A DNA stretch of 64,000 nt from Paenibacillus spiritus (GTDB taxonomy: Bacteria; Bacillota; Bacilli; Paenibacillales; Paenibacillaceae): NCBI RefSeq assembly GCF_008710135.1, contig NZ_VYKK01000005.1:394745-458744 (forward strand), written 5' to 3'. The position numbers and the translations under genes are program-made. The notes beneath the pieces are model-generated. The model worked only from the letters and a program-made list of their open reading frames with translations. It was not told the origin of the DNA and searched no databases. Below are positions 1 through 7,577 of this stretch, piece after piece (the stretch's first letter is position 1; each line of letters starts with the position of its first letter).

Positions 1-255
1 CAGACGGTAGCCGACAATGCTGTCCATGTGGAGGCGCTCCAGATCCAGCAGTGTAATGTCGGCGTTCTTCCCGGCCTCGGACAGCCCCTCCATGCGAAGG
101 TAGCCGAAGAAGAACTCATAATCCCGGACATACTCCAGCAGCGAAGAGGGGGAGAGGTCAGGCAGCTTGTAATCAATGAATTGCTGTACGAACCACGGAA
201 GCGATGGAAGATGCTCTTCCAGCTTCCTGCGGTCGCTTGTTTTCTGAATGCTCAC
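1..255 (-). CDS. xerS: Tyrosine recombinase XerS-like, N-terminal part (cut by window edge)
   Basis: Only the first 85 codons are present; the gene runs off the left edge. It starts at a GTG at 255 preceded by AGGTGA with 6 nt spacing. The visible part (segments such as LPWFVQQFIDYKL and LEYVRDYEFFFGYL) resembles the helical SAM-like DNA-binding domain of streptococcal/Bacillus XerS. XerS proteins are single-protein Xer recombinases that resolve chromosome dimers or act on related sites. The catalytic domain is outside the window, so activity cannot be judged. A dif-like sequence lies about 1.5 kb away at 1719-1746. The assignment rests on recalled similarity of the N-terminal domain. Confidence 0.75.
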   Translation of the reverse strand, partial: MSIQKTSDRRKLEEHLPSLPWFVQQFIDYKLPDLSPSSLLEYVRDYEFFFGYLRMEGLSEAGKNADITLLDLERLHMDSIVGYRL

Positions 256-416
256 GAAGGTTCACCTGCGCTTAAGTAGAATCAGACCGATCAATCTTCA
301 TTGTATCACAGGCAGGGGCAGAGGAGAGGACGGTCCGAGACCGGGCCGCCTTGCGGCAGGAGAAGCAAAGCGCTATGATGTTTAACAGAATATGGCGAAC
401 ATACAGAGGTGACTAC

Positions 417-926
417 ATGGAACTCGGACTTGAACGGGTCCCCTACGAGCGCAAGACCGTGATTTCACGGCTGATGCAGTTCTATCTGTACGACTTTACC
501 CGGTACCTCGATATCCATGTCGACCGCAGCGGGGCATTTCCCGAGTATCCGGGGCTGGAAGCTTACTGGAACAGCGGCAGCAACAAGTATCCGTACTTGA
601 TTACATGCGACGGCCATCCCGCCGGTTTTGCGCTGGTGGATCGGCTGCTGAGAAGTCCGGAGGGCGACTTTTATATGACGGAATTTTTTGTCATGCAAAA
701 ATACCGCCGCTTCGGCGTCGGCACCTGGGCGGCCCACCGGCTGTTCGATATGTTCCCCGGAGACTGGAAAGTCTCCCAGGTGCGGGCCAACACGCCGGCG
801 CGCACCTTCTGGCGGCGCGTAATCGGAGAATATACGAACGGAATCTATGAAGAACGGTATGACCATCGTCAGGGCAACCCCAGCCAATATTTTAATACAT
901 TAAAAGTTAATAATGTTAACGATTAA
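417..926 (+). CDS. GNAT-family N-acetyltransferase
   Basis: 169 residues if started at ATG 417, which has AGAGGTGA just upstream; the frame stays open to 351 but has no ribosome site there. The segment FFVMQKYRRFGVGTWAAHRLF fits the GNAT acetyl-CoA pyrophosphate loop (R/Q-x-x-G-x-G/A). The next part (TPARTFWRRVIGEYT) matches the usual GNAT pattern in which a residue pair before the last strand carries Phe-Trp. The enzyme should transfer acetyl from acetyl-CoA to an amine; the substrate is not evident. The stop at 926 lies 16 nt before the start of the next gene, so the two are probably co-transcribed. Confidence 0.8.
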   Translation: MELGLERVPYERKTVISRLMQFYLYDFTRYLDIHVDRSGAFPEYPGLEAYWNSGSNKYPYLITCDGHPAGFALVDRLLRSPEGDFYMTEFFVMQKYRRFGVGTWAAHRLFDMFPGDWKVSQVRANTPARTFWRRVIGEYTNGIYEERYDHRQGNPSQYFNTLKVNNVND

Positions 927-942
927 AAAGGAGATGAAAGGC

Positions 943-1716
943 TTGTATTTGCCATCCTTTCAGTTGACTGGCAAGACCGCGCTGGTTACCGGCGCGGGGA
1001 AGGGCATCGGCCGGGCGCTCGCTGTCGGCCTTGCTGAAGCAGGCTGCGACGTGGCGCTCGTGTCGCGGACAATGGCCGATCTGGAACAGACGTCGGCCCT
1101 GATCGAACAAGTATCGAGCGCCCGCAGCTTCCGATATGCCGCAGATGTCAGCGACCGTGCAGCGATGGAGAAGACGGCCGCACAGGCCTTGGCCGATCTC
1201 GGGCGGCTGGACATCTGGATCAACAACGCCGGCATGAACATACGGACGCCAGCCCTTGAAGTCACGGATAGCGAATGGGAGACCATCGTCGGTACGAATC
1301 TGAAATCGGCGCTGATCGGTTCGCAGCAGGCTGCCGGCTTCATGAAAGAGCAGGGGGGAGGGAGCATCATTAATATCGCTTCGGTGGCGGGTGTGACCGC
1401 TCTGCGGACCGGGGTCGTCTATGGAGCGACGAAAGCCGGGATAATTCAGATGACCCGGAATTTGGCGCTGGAATGGGCGCCTTACGGAATTCGGGTCAAC
1501 GGAGTGGGGCCATGGTATTTCAAGACTCCGCTGTCGGAGAAGGTGCTTGCGGACGAAGCGTATCTGAGCCGCATTCTGGACCGGACACCGATGGGCCGGA
1601 TCGGTGAGCTTGGCGAACTGGTCGGTCCCGTCGTGTTCCTGGCATCCGAGGCTTCGTCCTACATGACGGGCCAGACTTTGATTGTTGACGGGGGAATGAG
1701 CATCTTCGGCTTTTAG
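943..1716 (+). CDS. SDR-family NAD(P)-dependent oxidoreductase
   Basis: Classical short-chain dehydrogenase, 257 residues. The chosen start is TTG 943, which has AGGAG at 929-933 with 9 nt spacing; an upstream ATG at 913 has no ribosome site. Visible motifs are the cofactor loop TGAGKGIG, the strand-4 motif NNAG, the catalytic YGATKAG (Y-x-x-x-K) preceded by a Ser in the NIASVAG segment, and a C-terminal TGQTLIVDGG. The family includes glucose dehydrogenases, gluconate 5-dehydrogenases and 3-oxoacyl-ACP reductases, and motifs alone do not choose between them. It is probably translated together with the acetyltransferase gene before it. Confidence 0.88.
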   Translation: MYLPSFQLTGKTALVTGAGKGIGRALAVGLAEAGCDVALVSRTMADLEQTSALIEQVSSARSFRYAADVSDRAAMEKTAAQALADLGRLDIWINNAGMNIRTPALEVTDSEWETIVGTNLKSALIGSQQAAGFMKEQGGGSIINIASVAGVTALRTGVVYGATKAGIIQMTRNLALEWAPYGIRVNGVGPWYFKTPLSEKVLADEAYLSRILDRTPMGRIGELGELVGPVVFLASEASSYMTGQTLIVDGGMSIFGF

Positions 1717-2018
1717 CAACTAAATATAATAAATATTATGTAAACTTAATCTACTGTATATCCCGGTTATCACCCCCGATTGAAACCCAAAGATTGACTT
1801 TTGAATTTAGAATAGGCGATTTCCGTGCCAACAAAACAAAATTTCAACATATGAAAAATTCAAAATAGAAAAATCCATTCCATCCTCACCCGCCGCCACA
1901 ATTCAGCAAACGCAACCAACGAACACCGAACCCCTTAAACCCGTGAAAAAGCGAACCCTGCCAGGCCCGCTTCTGCTTCAACCAGAACCGCATATGTAAA
2001 AAGGGTATGCCAGGACAA
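1717..2018. other. Intergenic region, AT-rich, with a dif-like site
   Basis: About 300 bases between the ends of the SDR gene and the convergent MFS gene. The first 30 bases hold a dif-like sequence (listed separately). The rest is low in G on the plus strand and has no convincing ORF, RNA gene or factor-independent terminator. Confidence 0.6.
1719..1746 (+). other. dif-like Xer recombination site 1
   Basis: Reads as left arm ACTAAATATAA, centre TAAATA, right arm TTATGTAAACT. As I recall the Firmicute dif site, its left arm is ACTTCCTA(T/G)AA, its centre TATATA and its right arm TTATGTAAACT. The right (XerD-type) arm here is identical over 11 bases; overall 24 of 28 positions agree with the T-containing form. 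The 15-mer AAATATTATGTAAAC recurs exactly at 26151-26165. Confidence 0.5.
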
Positions 2019-3269
2019 TCATCCTGCGATTGTGTCGCAGGGCTGTTCCTCTTTCGCTTCCGCGGCTTCTCGCGCCATCAGCCGGCGGTGAGCCAGCCAC
2101 AGCAGCGGAAGACCGAGCGCCGTTGTAATTGCCAAGGGGATGAAGAGCGCCGGGCCGCTGCCCGCGCCGAACTGATCGAGCATCATGCCTCCCATTACCG
2201 GAGCCAGGACGTAGCCGAATCCGTTGAAACCGATCGTGCCGAAGTAGGTGCCTTTCCACTGCGGTTTGGCGATCCGGTCGATCAGCATGTCCATCATGGT
2301 GAAGATCAGCACCTCGCCGACGGTGAACACGACAACGCCTGCCATCAGCAGAGCAACTCCCTGAGCCGCTCCGAACATCAGCATGGAGCCGCAGATGCAC
2401 AGATTGCCGATCATCAGCGGCACCACGGGTGGAAGATTGCGCGTGCTGCGAACAAGCGGGAACTGGACAACCAGCACAATTACAGCGTTAAGGGAGAGCA
2501 TGTAGGAGAACAGCTTCCCGCCGTTGGTGAAATGCGGACTGAGCACCAAATACTGCGACATGGTTGAGCCGAAATGCGCATAGCCGAGAACGCAGAAGAC
2601 GGTCCCAAGGAGCACCGGCAGGAAGACCGGGTCGCGTCCGGTAATCGCCATGGCTTCCCGGAGGCGGGGCGCTTCAACCCGTTCCGGCACAGGAAGCGTA
2701 TCCCGGTTGCGCGAGAATTGGAAAATCAGAACGAGTCCATAGAGCACATAGACGATGCCGCCCAGAAGAAACGGGAAAGTATTCTCCGTTGACCCCAGCT
2801 GAGCCCCCACCAAGGGACCAAAGACCACCCCGATATTGATCGCCGCATAGCGCAGATTGAAGATCAGAAGCTTCTTGTCAGGAGAGGTAATGTCGGAGAG
2901 CAGCGCCCGGGAAGTCGGTTCGAACAGCGCCCGGCACAGACCGTTCAGCGTGTTGACGACGAAGAACATCCACAGAACCGTCGAACCCGAGAAAGCGACG
3001 AATACGGAGGCCCAGCCGAAGATAGAGAAGAGCATGACTTTCTTGCGTCCGATAATATCTGAGATGTACCCCCCGTAGAAAGAGACCAGAACGCCTGCGA
3101 GGGAGCTGACTGCGATGGTCATCCCGGTCTGTGTGGTGGATGCGCCCAGATGGCGAACCAGGTAGATGGAGAGAAAAGGAATGCTCATGGATGAGACGAG
3201 ACGGCCGAACAGCGTCCCGAGAATAATGGTCCAAGCCAGGGGGTGAATCCCCCTAAGATGGCTTTTCAT
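2019..3269 (-). CDS. MFS transporter, probable efflux
   Basis: 416 residues, about 12 hydrophobic segments, with AGGAGGTAGCC directly before ATG 3269. The segment between helices 2 and 3 reads GGYISDIIGRKKVM, the standard MFS signature loop (G-x-x-x-D-x-x-G-R-K). The sequence resembles drug or sugar efflux members of the family. It is divergent from the SgrR-like regulator at 3424. In enterobacteria SgrR activates the sugar-efflux gene setA, so a role in exporting a sugar or sugar phosphate is a reasonable but unproven inference. The C-terminus ends in a short acidic/lysine-rich cytoplasmic tail. Confidence 0.85.
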   Translation of the reverse strand: MKSHLRGIHPLAWTIILGTLFGRLVSSMSIPFLSIYLVRHLGASTTQTGMTIAVSSLAGVLVSFYGGYISDIIGRKKVMLFSIFGWASVFVAFSGSTVLWMFFVVNTLNGLCRALFEPTSRALLSDITSPDKKLLIFNLRYAAINIGVVFGPLVGAQLGSTENTFPFLLGGIVYVLYGLVLIFQFSRNRDTLPVPERVEAPRLREAMAITGRDPVFLPVLLGTVFCVLGYAHFGSTMSQYLVLSPHFTNGGKLFSYMLSLNAVIVLVVQFPLVRSTRNLPPVVPLMIGNLCICGSMLMFGAAQGVALLMAGVVVFTVGEVLIFTMMDMLIDRIAKPQWKGTYFGTIGFNGFGYVLAPVMGGMMLDQFGAGSGPALFIPLAITTALGLPLLWLAHRRLMAREAAEAKEEQPCDTIAG

Positions 3270-3312
3270 GGCTACCTCCTTTGAGATTAGAAGAAATTTG
3301 GAAGATCAGGGA

Positions 3313-3342
3313 TTGTAAACCTAATGTAAACCTCGCTATAAT
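3313..3342 (+). promoter_or_regulatory. sgrR-like promoter with TGTAAACC direct repeats
   Basis: TTGTAA at 3313-3318 and TATAAT at 3337-3342, spacer 18, point toward the SgrR-like gene. TGTAAACC is repeated twice, 11 bases apart (3314-3321 and 3325-3332). Read on the minus strand the repeats give GGTTTACA boxes in the region upstream of the MFS gene. They are candidate operators for one or both divergent genes. Confidence 0.5.
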
Positions 3343-3423
3343 TGTACCTGATAAAAGGGGAAGGAAAAGTGTAAGGAGCATTCATTCCTTTTCACCTTTA
3401 AGGATTTCGAAGGAGGAACGCCA

Positions 3424-5217
3424 TTGGACCCGGGAATTGCCCACTATCTGCGTCTTGCCGACCTGCTGGAAGGTTCGGAAGCCGAACCGGAGGGTTGTCC
3501 GGTTACGATCGAGCAGTTATCGGACTTCCTCTACTGCACGCCGCGCAATGTGAAATTTATACTTCGCAAAATGGAGGAGCGCGGCCTGATTGCCTGGCGC
3601 CCCGGACGGGGAAGAGGTAACCGATCGCGGTTGCAGCTTCTCAAGAGCCGGGAAGACGTGCTGGAGGGAAGCCTGGATCAACTGCTGGCCAAAGGGAGAA
3701 TGAAAGAAGCGGCTGAGCTGATCGGCCAAATCACGGAGGAAGTTCATCTCCGGGAGCGCCTGTGGCGGCGCCTCAGCTCGGAAATGGGCTTCCGCAGCGA
3801 AGCGAACGTCTCCGCCGAACAGGATGTGCTGCGGATGATGCGCAACCGAAGGCTGGAGAAGCTGGAGCCGGGCTTTCTGTTCACTGCCTTTGAAGCCTAT
3901 CTGCTGAGCCAGATTTGCAGCACGCTTGTGGTTTACAACGGACAGAGAAACGGCTTCGAGCCGGGACTGGCGCATACGTGGGAATCAGCCGAAGACGATC
4001 GGATCTGGACCTTTTACCTGCGCAAAGGGGTCAAATTTCACCATGGCCGCACCTTCTTCGCCCGGGATGTCGCCTTCACAATTGAACGGCTTCGGGATAT
4101 GGGAAGTCCGGCCTTCTGCCACTATGAGGACATCGAGGAGATTCGGGAAGAGGGAGACTATACGGTCTCGTTCCGTCTTCGCCGGCCCAACCGCTTCTTT
4201 CTTCATCTGGTTGCCTGCTTTCACCTCGTTATTGTCCCGCATGATGCCGATTTTGCGAGAAAGCCCGTAGGGACCGGACCGTTCCGCATTGCGCATCTGG
4301 ATGAGGATATCCTGTCTCTGACCGCATTTGATACATATTACGGCATGCGGCCGCTGCTTGACCGGGTGGATATCTGGTTTCTCCCCGACCAACATACCCA
4401 TACCCGGTTCTACAATCTGCCCGGGGACGAGGAGAAGGCGGATGCGGGCGACCTGCTGGCGGACGGGCTGTACGGGAGCAGCGTCGATTATCCGGCGCTC
4501 GGCTGCCGGTATTTGCTGTTTAATATGCGCAGGGAGGATATTCAGCGCAGCCGGGAACTCAGGGAAGCGATTGCGCTTCTCTATCACCCGCAGGGTCTGA
4601 TCCGGGAGCTGGGCGGGAACCGCTATTTGCCGGCTGCGAGCTTCTTGCCGTGGAAGAGCCGGGCGTTCGTACTGCCGGAAGAATCGCCGGAACGGGTAAG
4701 AGAGCTGCTGCGTCTGGCCGGATACCGGGGTGAGCCTGTGTCGGTGGGCTTCAAAAACAAGCAGAGCGAGCTGGAGGAGATCGCCTGGCTTAAGCGCCGC
4801 AGCGAAGCGGTCGGCCTTCGTCTGGAGCCCGTACCGCTGCCGGCCCATCTGCCGGAGGAAGCCATTTTGGAGACGGATATGCTCCTGTCTGAAGAAGTGC
4901 TGGAGGATGACTGGCAATGGGGCCTCCTGAACTTCTACCGGGGCGGGGGCAACCATTTCAGCCTGCTGATTGACGATGAAGGAAGCGGACTGCTGGAGGA
5001 GCTGTTCCGGGACTTTTGCCAGAAAGAAGAAGGAGCGCGAATCGCCGTGCTGGACGCTGCCGAAGAGCTGGCGCGGGAGAACCGGTGGCTGGCCTATGGC
5101 TGTCACGTCAACAAGAAGGCGCAGCTCAGCGACGGTCTGCTGGGATTGTCTCCGGGCGCGTTCGGGTTCATGGATCTCAGCAAGCTGTGGGTGAAGCGCT
5201 CTTCATCCAGGACTTGA
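3424..5217 (+). CDS. SgrR-family transcriptional regulator
   Basis: 597 residues from TTG 3424, with AGGAGGAACG upstream. The first ~110 residues form a winged-helix domain (IEQLSDFLYCTPRNVKFILRK, then RPGRGRGNRSRL) typical of the SgrR N-terminus. Residues from ~150 to the end resemble a family 5 extracellular solute-binding domain (ESAEDDRIWTFYLRKGVKFH, then GTGPFRI) but there is no signal peptide, so the ligand is sensed in the cytoplasm. E. coli SgrR senses sugar-phosphate stress. The divergent MFS transporter is the obvious target. The thrS promoter overlaps its stop codon. Confident in the family, not in the ligand. Confidence 0.88.
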   Translation: MDPGIAHYLRLADLLEGSEAEPEGCPVTIEQLSDFLYCTPRNVKFILRKMEERGLIAWRPGRGRGNRSRLQLLKSREDVLEGSLDQLLAKGRMKEAAELIGQITEEVHLRERLWRRLSSEMGFRSEANVSAEQDVLRMMRNRRLEKLEPGFLFTAFEAYLLSQICSTLVVYNGQRNGFEPGLAHTWESAEDDRIWTFYLRKGVKFHHGRTFFARDVAFTIERLRDMGSPAFCHYEDIEEIREEGDYTVSFRLRRPNRFFLHLVACFHLVIVPHDADFARKPVGTGPFRIAHLDEDILSLTAFDTYYGMRPLLDRVDIWFLPDQHTHTRFYNLPGDEEKADAGDLLADGLYGSSVDYPALGCRYLLFNMRREDIQRSRELREAIALLYHPQGLIRELGGNRYLPAASFLPWKSRAFVLPEESPERVRELLRLAGYRGEPVSVGFKNKQSELEEIAWLKRRSEAVGLRLEPVPLPAHLPEEAILETDMLLSEEVLEDDWQWGLLNFYRGGGNHFSLLIDDEGSGLLEELFRDFCQKEEGARIAVLDAAEELARENRWLAYGCHVNKKAQLSDGLLGLSPGAFGFMDLSKLWVKRSSSRT

Positions 5218-5241
5218 CGGAAGGGTCGTCTATCTTGTAAT
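5214..5241 (+). promoter_or_regulatory. Probable promoter of the T-box/thrS transcript
   Basis: TTGACG at 5214-5219, 16 nt spacer, TGTAAT at 5236-5241, overlapping the sgrR-like stop codon. A start near 5248 would place the whole T-box leader in the transcript. Confidence 0.6.
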
Positions 5242-5247
5242 GTAAGG

Positions 5248-5543
5248 GACAACAAATTCATACCGGCGATGACAGAGACATGATATCCGGCCAAGGGCCG
5301 TTCCAGAGAGAGAGGCGAACGCTGCAAGCTTCTTACGGAACCGGACGGATGTTACCCCTCTGAAGCCGTGGCTCTGAACCCGTCTTCCCGTGAAGACGGC
5401 GGTAAGCCCCACCGACCGATCCCCGATACCGGATTCCAATGAAGGGCCTTCCGCGTGCATGAATCTGCCTGCCGAAGCGCCGAATTAGGGTGGAACCACG
5501 AGCGCAAGCGCACCTCGTCCCTTCGGACGAAGTGCGCTTTTTT
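5248..5543 (+). ncRNA. T-box leader of thrS-like gene
   Basis: The T-box core AGGGTGGAACCACG lies at 5487-5500, followed by a factor-independent terminator. Upstream parts resemble Stem I: GCGATGACAGAGAC near 5268 (GA/K-turn and loop-E region) and CCAGAGAGAG near 5303 (distal bulge). Two ACC (Thr) triplets follow GA in the expected part of the leader (5340-5342 and 5378-5380); either could be the specifier. The TGGA of the antiterminator bulge would pair with a tRNA ending UCCA. Uncharged tRNA-Thr is expected to stabilise the antiterminator and allow expression of the downstream synthetase. Confidence 0.92.
5506..5543 (+). terminator. T-box regulatory terminator
   Basis: AAGCGCAC..CGTCC pairs with GGACG..GTGCGCTT across a CTTC loop, followed by six T. 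It is the off-state of the leader and would be prevented when the T-box sequence pairs upstream. Confidence 0.9.
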
Positions 5544-5587
5544 GCGATGACACAAGGTTAGGATGACGAAAGGAGGAAGTCGCAGTT

Positions 5588-7516
5588 ATGGAAATTTACG
5601 TAGAACTGCCGGGATCGGGGAATGGAAAGGTGGAGCGGGGAACGACGGCGGGCGTAGCTTTGGGCCTGCTCAAGCCGGGCAGCCGCAAGACGGCGGTAGC
5701 GGCCCGGGTGAACGGAGAGCTGACCGATTTGGCCTCTCCGCTTGAGTCGGACAGCCGTCTGGAGCCGGTCCCGGGAGACAGCCCGGACGGACGTGAGATC
5801 TGCCGCAGAAGTGCTGCCGTCCTGCTCGCGCAGGCCGCTGCCGCTCTGTACGGAGACCGCAGCCTGCAGGTGGCGGAGATGCGGGTCACAGAGGACGGTT
5901 TCGTCGTCGATCTCCATTTGGACGGCAGTCTGTCGGAAGCGGACCTCCGCGAACTGGAAGCGCAGATGCGAAGATTGGCGGAAGCCAATCTGCCGATGAT
6001 CGGGCAGAAGGTCAGCCGGGAGGAAGCGGCCGCCTTCCTGGAGACCGGCGGACAGACGCTGAGGCTGGAAGCGCTGCTTCAGGACCCGGAGAAGAACGCG
6101 GCCGGTCTGCTGTATCAGCACGAAGACTTCGCCCTGCTCTGCCGGGGGCCGCTGCTTCCGAGAACAGGGATGCTGAAGGCGGTCAAGCTGCTGGGCGTAG
6201 CCGGCGCGTATTGGCAGGGAGATGCCAAGCGTCCGATGCTGCAGCGCATTCACGGCACGGCGTATTCGAGCGGAGCCGAGCTTGCCGGGCACCTGCAGCG
6301 GCTGGAGGAAGCCAGACGGCGGGATCACCGCAAGCTTGGACGCGAACTTGAACTGTTCCTGTTCTCGGAGGAAGCGCCGGGCATGCCGTTTTATCTGCCG
6401 AACGGAATGGTGCTCCGCCAAGAGCTTCAGAACTTATCCCGCCGCCTGATGCGCCGGTCCGGCTACCAGGAAGTGCTGACTCCGCTGATGATGAACAACC
6501 GTCTGTGGGAGAAGTCGGGGCATTACGATCACTACAAAGCGCATATGTACTTTACGAACGTCGATGAAACGCCGTATGCGCTCAAGCCGATGAACTGTCC
6601 GGGTCATATGCTGATCTACAAAAGCGCGCTGCGCTCCTACCGGGATCTGCCGATCCGCCTGGCGGAGTTCGGCCAGGTGCACCGCCATGAATTCTCCGGC
6701 GCTCTGGGCGGCATGACCCGGGTGCGTTCTTTCTGTCAGGATGACGCCCATCTGTTCGTTGCCCCCGGTCAGATTGAGGAAGAGATCGCTGCAATTATCG
6801 CGCTGATCGGAGAGGTGTACGATCTGTTCGGACTCTCCTACCGGGTTGAACTGTCCACCCGGCCCGAGGATTCCCTGGGCTCGCCGGAGCTGTGGGAGCA
6901 GGCCGAGCAGGGCCTGCGCCGCGTCCTGGAACGGATGAAGCTGGACTACCGGCTGAATGAAGGGGACGGCGCCTTCTATGGACCGAAGATCGACTTTCAT
7001 CTGCAGGATTCGCTGGGCCGAAGCTGGCAGTGCGGGACGATCCAGCTGGATTTTCAGATGCCGGAGAAATTCGATCTCGCCTACATCGGCGAGGATGGAG
7101 AAAGGCATCGTCCGGTAGTCATTCACCGGGCGATCTATGGAGCGCTGGACCGGTTCATCGGCGTGTTGACCGAGCATTACGGCGGAGCTTTTCCGGCATG
7201 GCTGTCACCTGTGCAGGCTGTGCTCCTGCCTGTATCCGTCTCGACCGGTGACTATGCGCATGCGGTGCAGGTTAAGCTGGAGAGGGAGGGCATCCGGACG
7301 AAGCTGGACAGCCGGTCCGAGAAGATCGGATACCGGATCAGAGAGGCGGCGCTTCGTCAAACACCGTATATATTGATAATCGGAGAGAAAGAGAAGGAAT
7401 CAAATTCAGTCACCATCCGGCTCCGCGGCGGGGAGAGCCTGGAGCTGCTTCCGCTTGACTCAGCCGTGAAGTTGATTGCGGAGGCGGCTCGGCCGGATCA
7501 TTCATCTCGAATTTAA
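5588..7516 (+). CDS. thrS: Threonyl-tRNA synthetase with degenerate editing site
   Basis: 642 residues, the usual ThrRS length, with an N-terminal TGS domain (1-60), editing domain (about 65-230), class II core and anticodon-binding domain. The core is intact: MNCPGH, motif 2 RHEFSGAL, QDDAHLF and the IHRAIYGALDRF segment supply the Cys-His-His zinc ligands and motif 3. The editing domain is not intact. The HSxxH motif normally following IIR is here RRSAAV (Arg74, Val78 replace His), and the D-x-CRGPH motif is LLCRGPLL (Leu183 and Leu189 replace Asp and His; Cys185 remains). It should charge tRNA-Thr but probably cannot clear Ser-tRNA-Thr. It may be a second, inducible ThrRS. Controlled by the T-box upstream. 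Confidence 0.93.
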   Translation: MEIYVELPGSGNGKVERGTTAGVALGLLKPGSRKTAVAARVNGELTDLASPLESDSRLEPVPGDSPDGREICRRSAAVLLAQAAAALYGDRSLQVAEMRVTEDGFVVDLHLDGSLSEADLRELEAQMRRLAEANLPMIGQKVSREEAAAFLETGGQTLRLEALLQDPEKNAAGLLYQHEDFALLCRGPLLPRTGMLKAVKLLGVAGAYWQGDAKRPMLQRIHGTAYSSGAELAGHLQRLEEARRRDHRKLGRELELFLFSEEAPGMPFYLPNGMVLRQELQNLSRRLMRRSGYQEVLTPLMMNNRLWEKSGHYDHYKAHMYFTNVDETPYALKPMNCPGHMLIYKSALRSYRDLPIRLAEFGQVHRHEFSGALGGMTRVRSFCQDDAHLFVAPGQIEEEIAAIIALIGEVYDLFGLSYRVELSTRPEDSLGSPELWEQAEQGLRRVLERMKLDYRLNEGDGAFYGPKIDFHLQDSLGRSWQCGTIQLDFQMPEKFDLAYIGEDGERHRPVVIHRAIYGALDRFIGVLTEHYGGAFPAWLSPVQAVLLPVSVSTGDYAHAVQVKLEREGIRTKLDSRSEKIGYRIREAALRQTPYILIIGEKEKESNSVTIRLRGGESLELLPLDSAVKLIAEAARPDHSSRI

Positions 7517-7525
7517 AGAACAAAA

Positions 7526-7559
7526 AAGCCGCTGCGCATCCGTACATGCGCAGCGGCTT
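7526..7559. terminator. Bidirectional terminator between thrS and the SLH gene
   Basis: Perfect 14-bp stem AAGCCGCTGCGCAT / ATGCGCAGCGGCTT around CCGTAC. An A-run precedes it on the plus strand, giving a T-run for the convergent minus-strand gene. Confidence 0.8.
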
Positions 7560-7577
7560 AGCCGTGTCTAAATGGAG

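Noticed and set aside
916..1719. Long minus-strand ORFs opposite the SDR and other GC-rich genes
   Set aside because: They mirror well-supported genes with clear motifs, lack ribosome sites and show repetitive Arg/Pro/His composition typical of antisense frames.
3305..3332. A fourth dif-like site in the sgrR promoter (TAATGTAAACC)
   Set aside because: Only the right arm is similar, with two mismatches to the dif right arm, and it is part of a tandem TGTAAACC repeat that is better explained as an operator.
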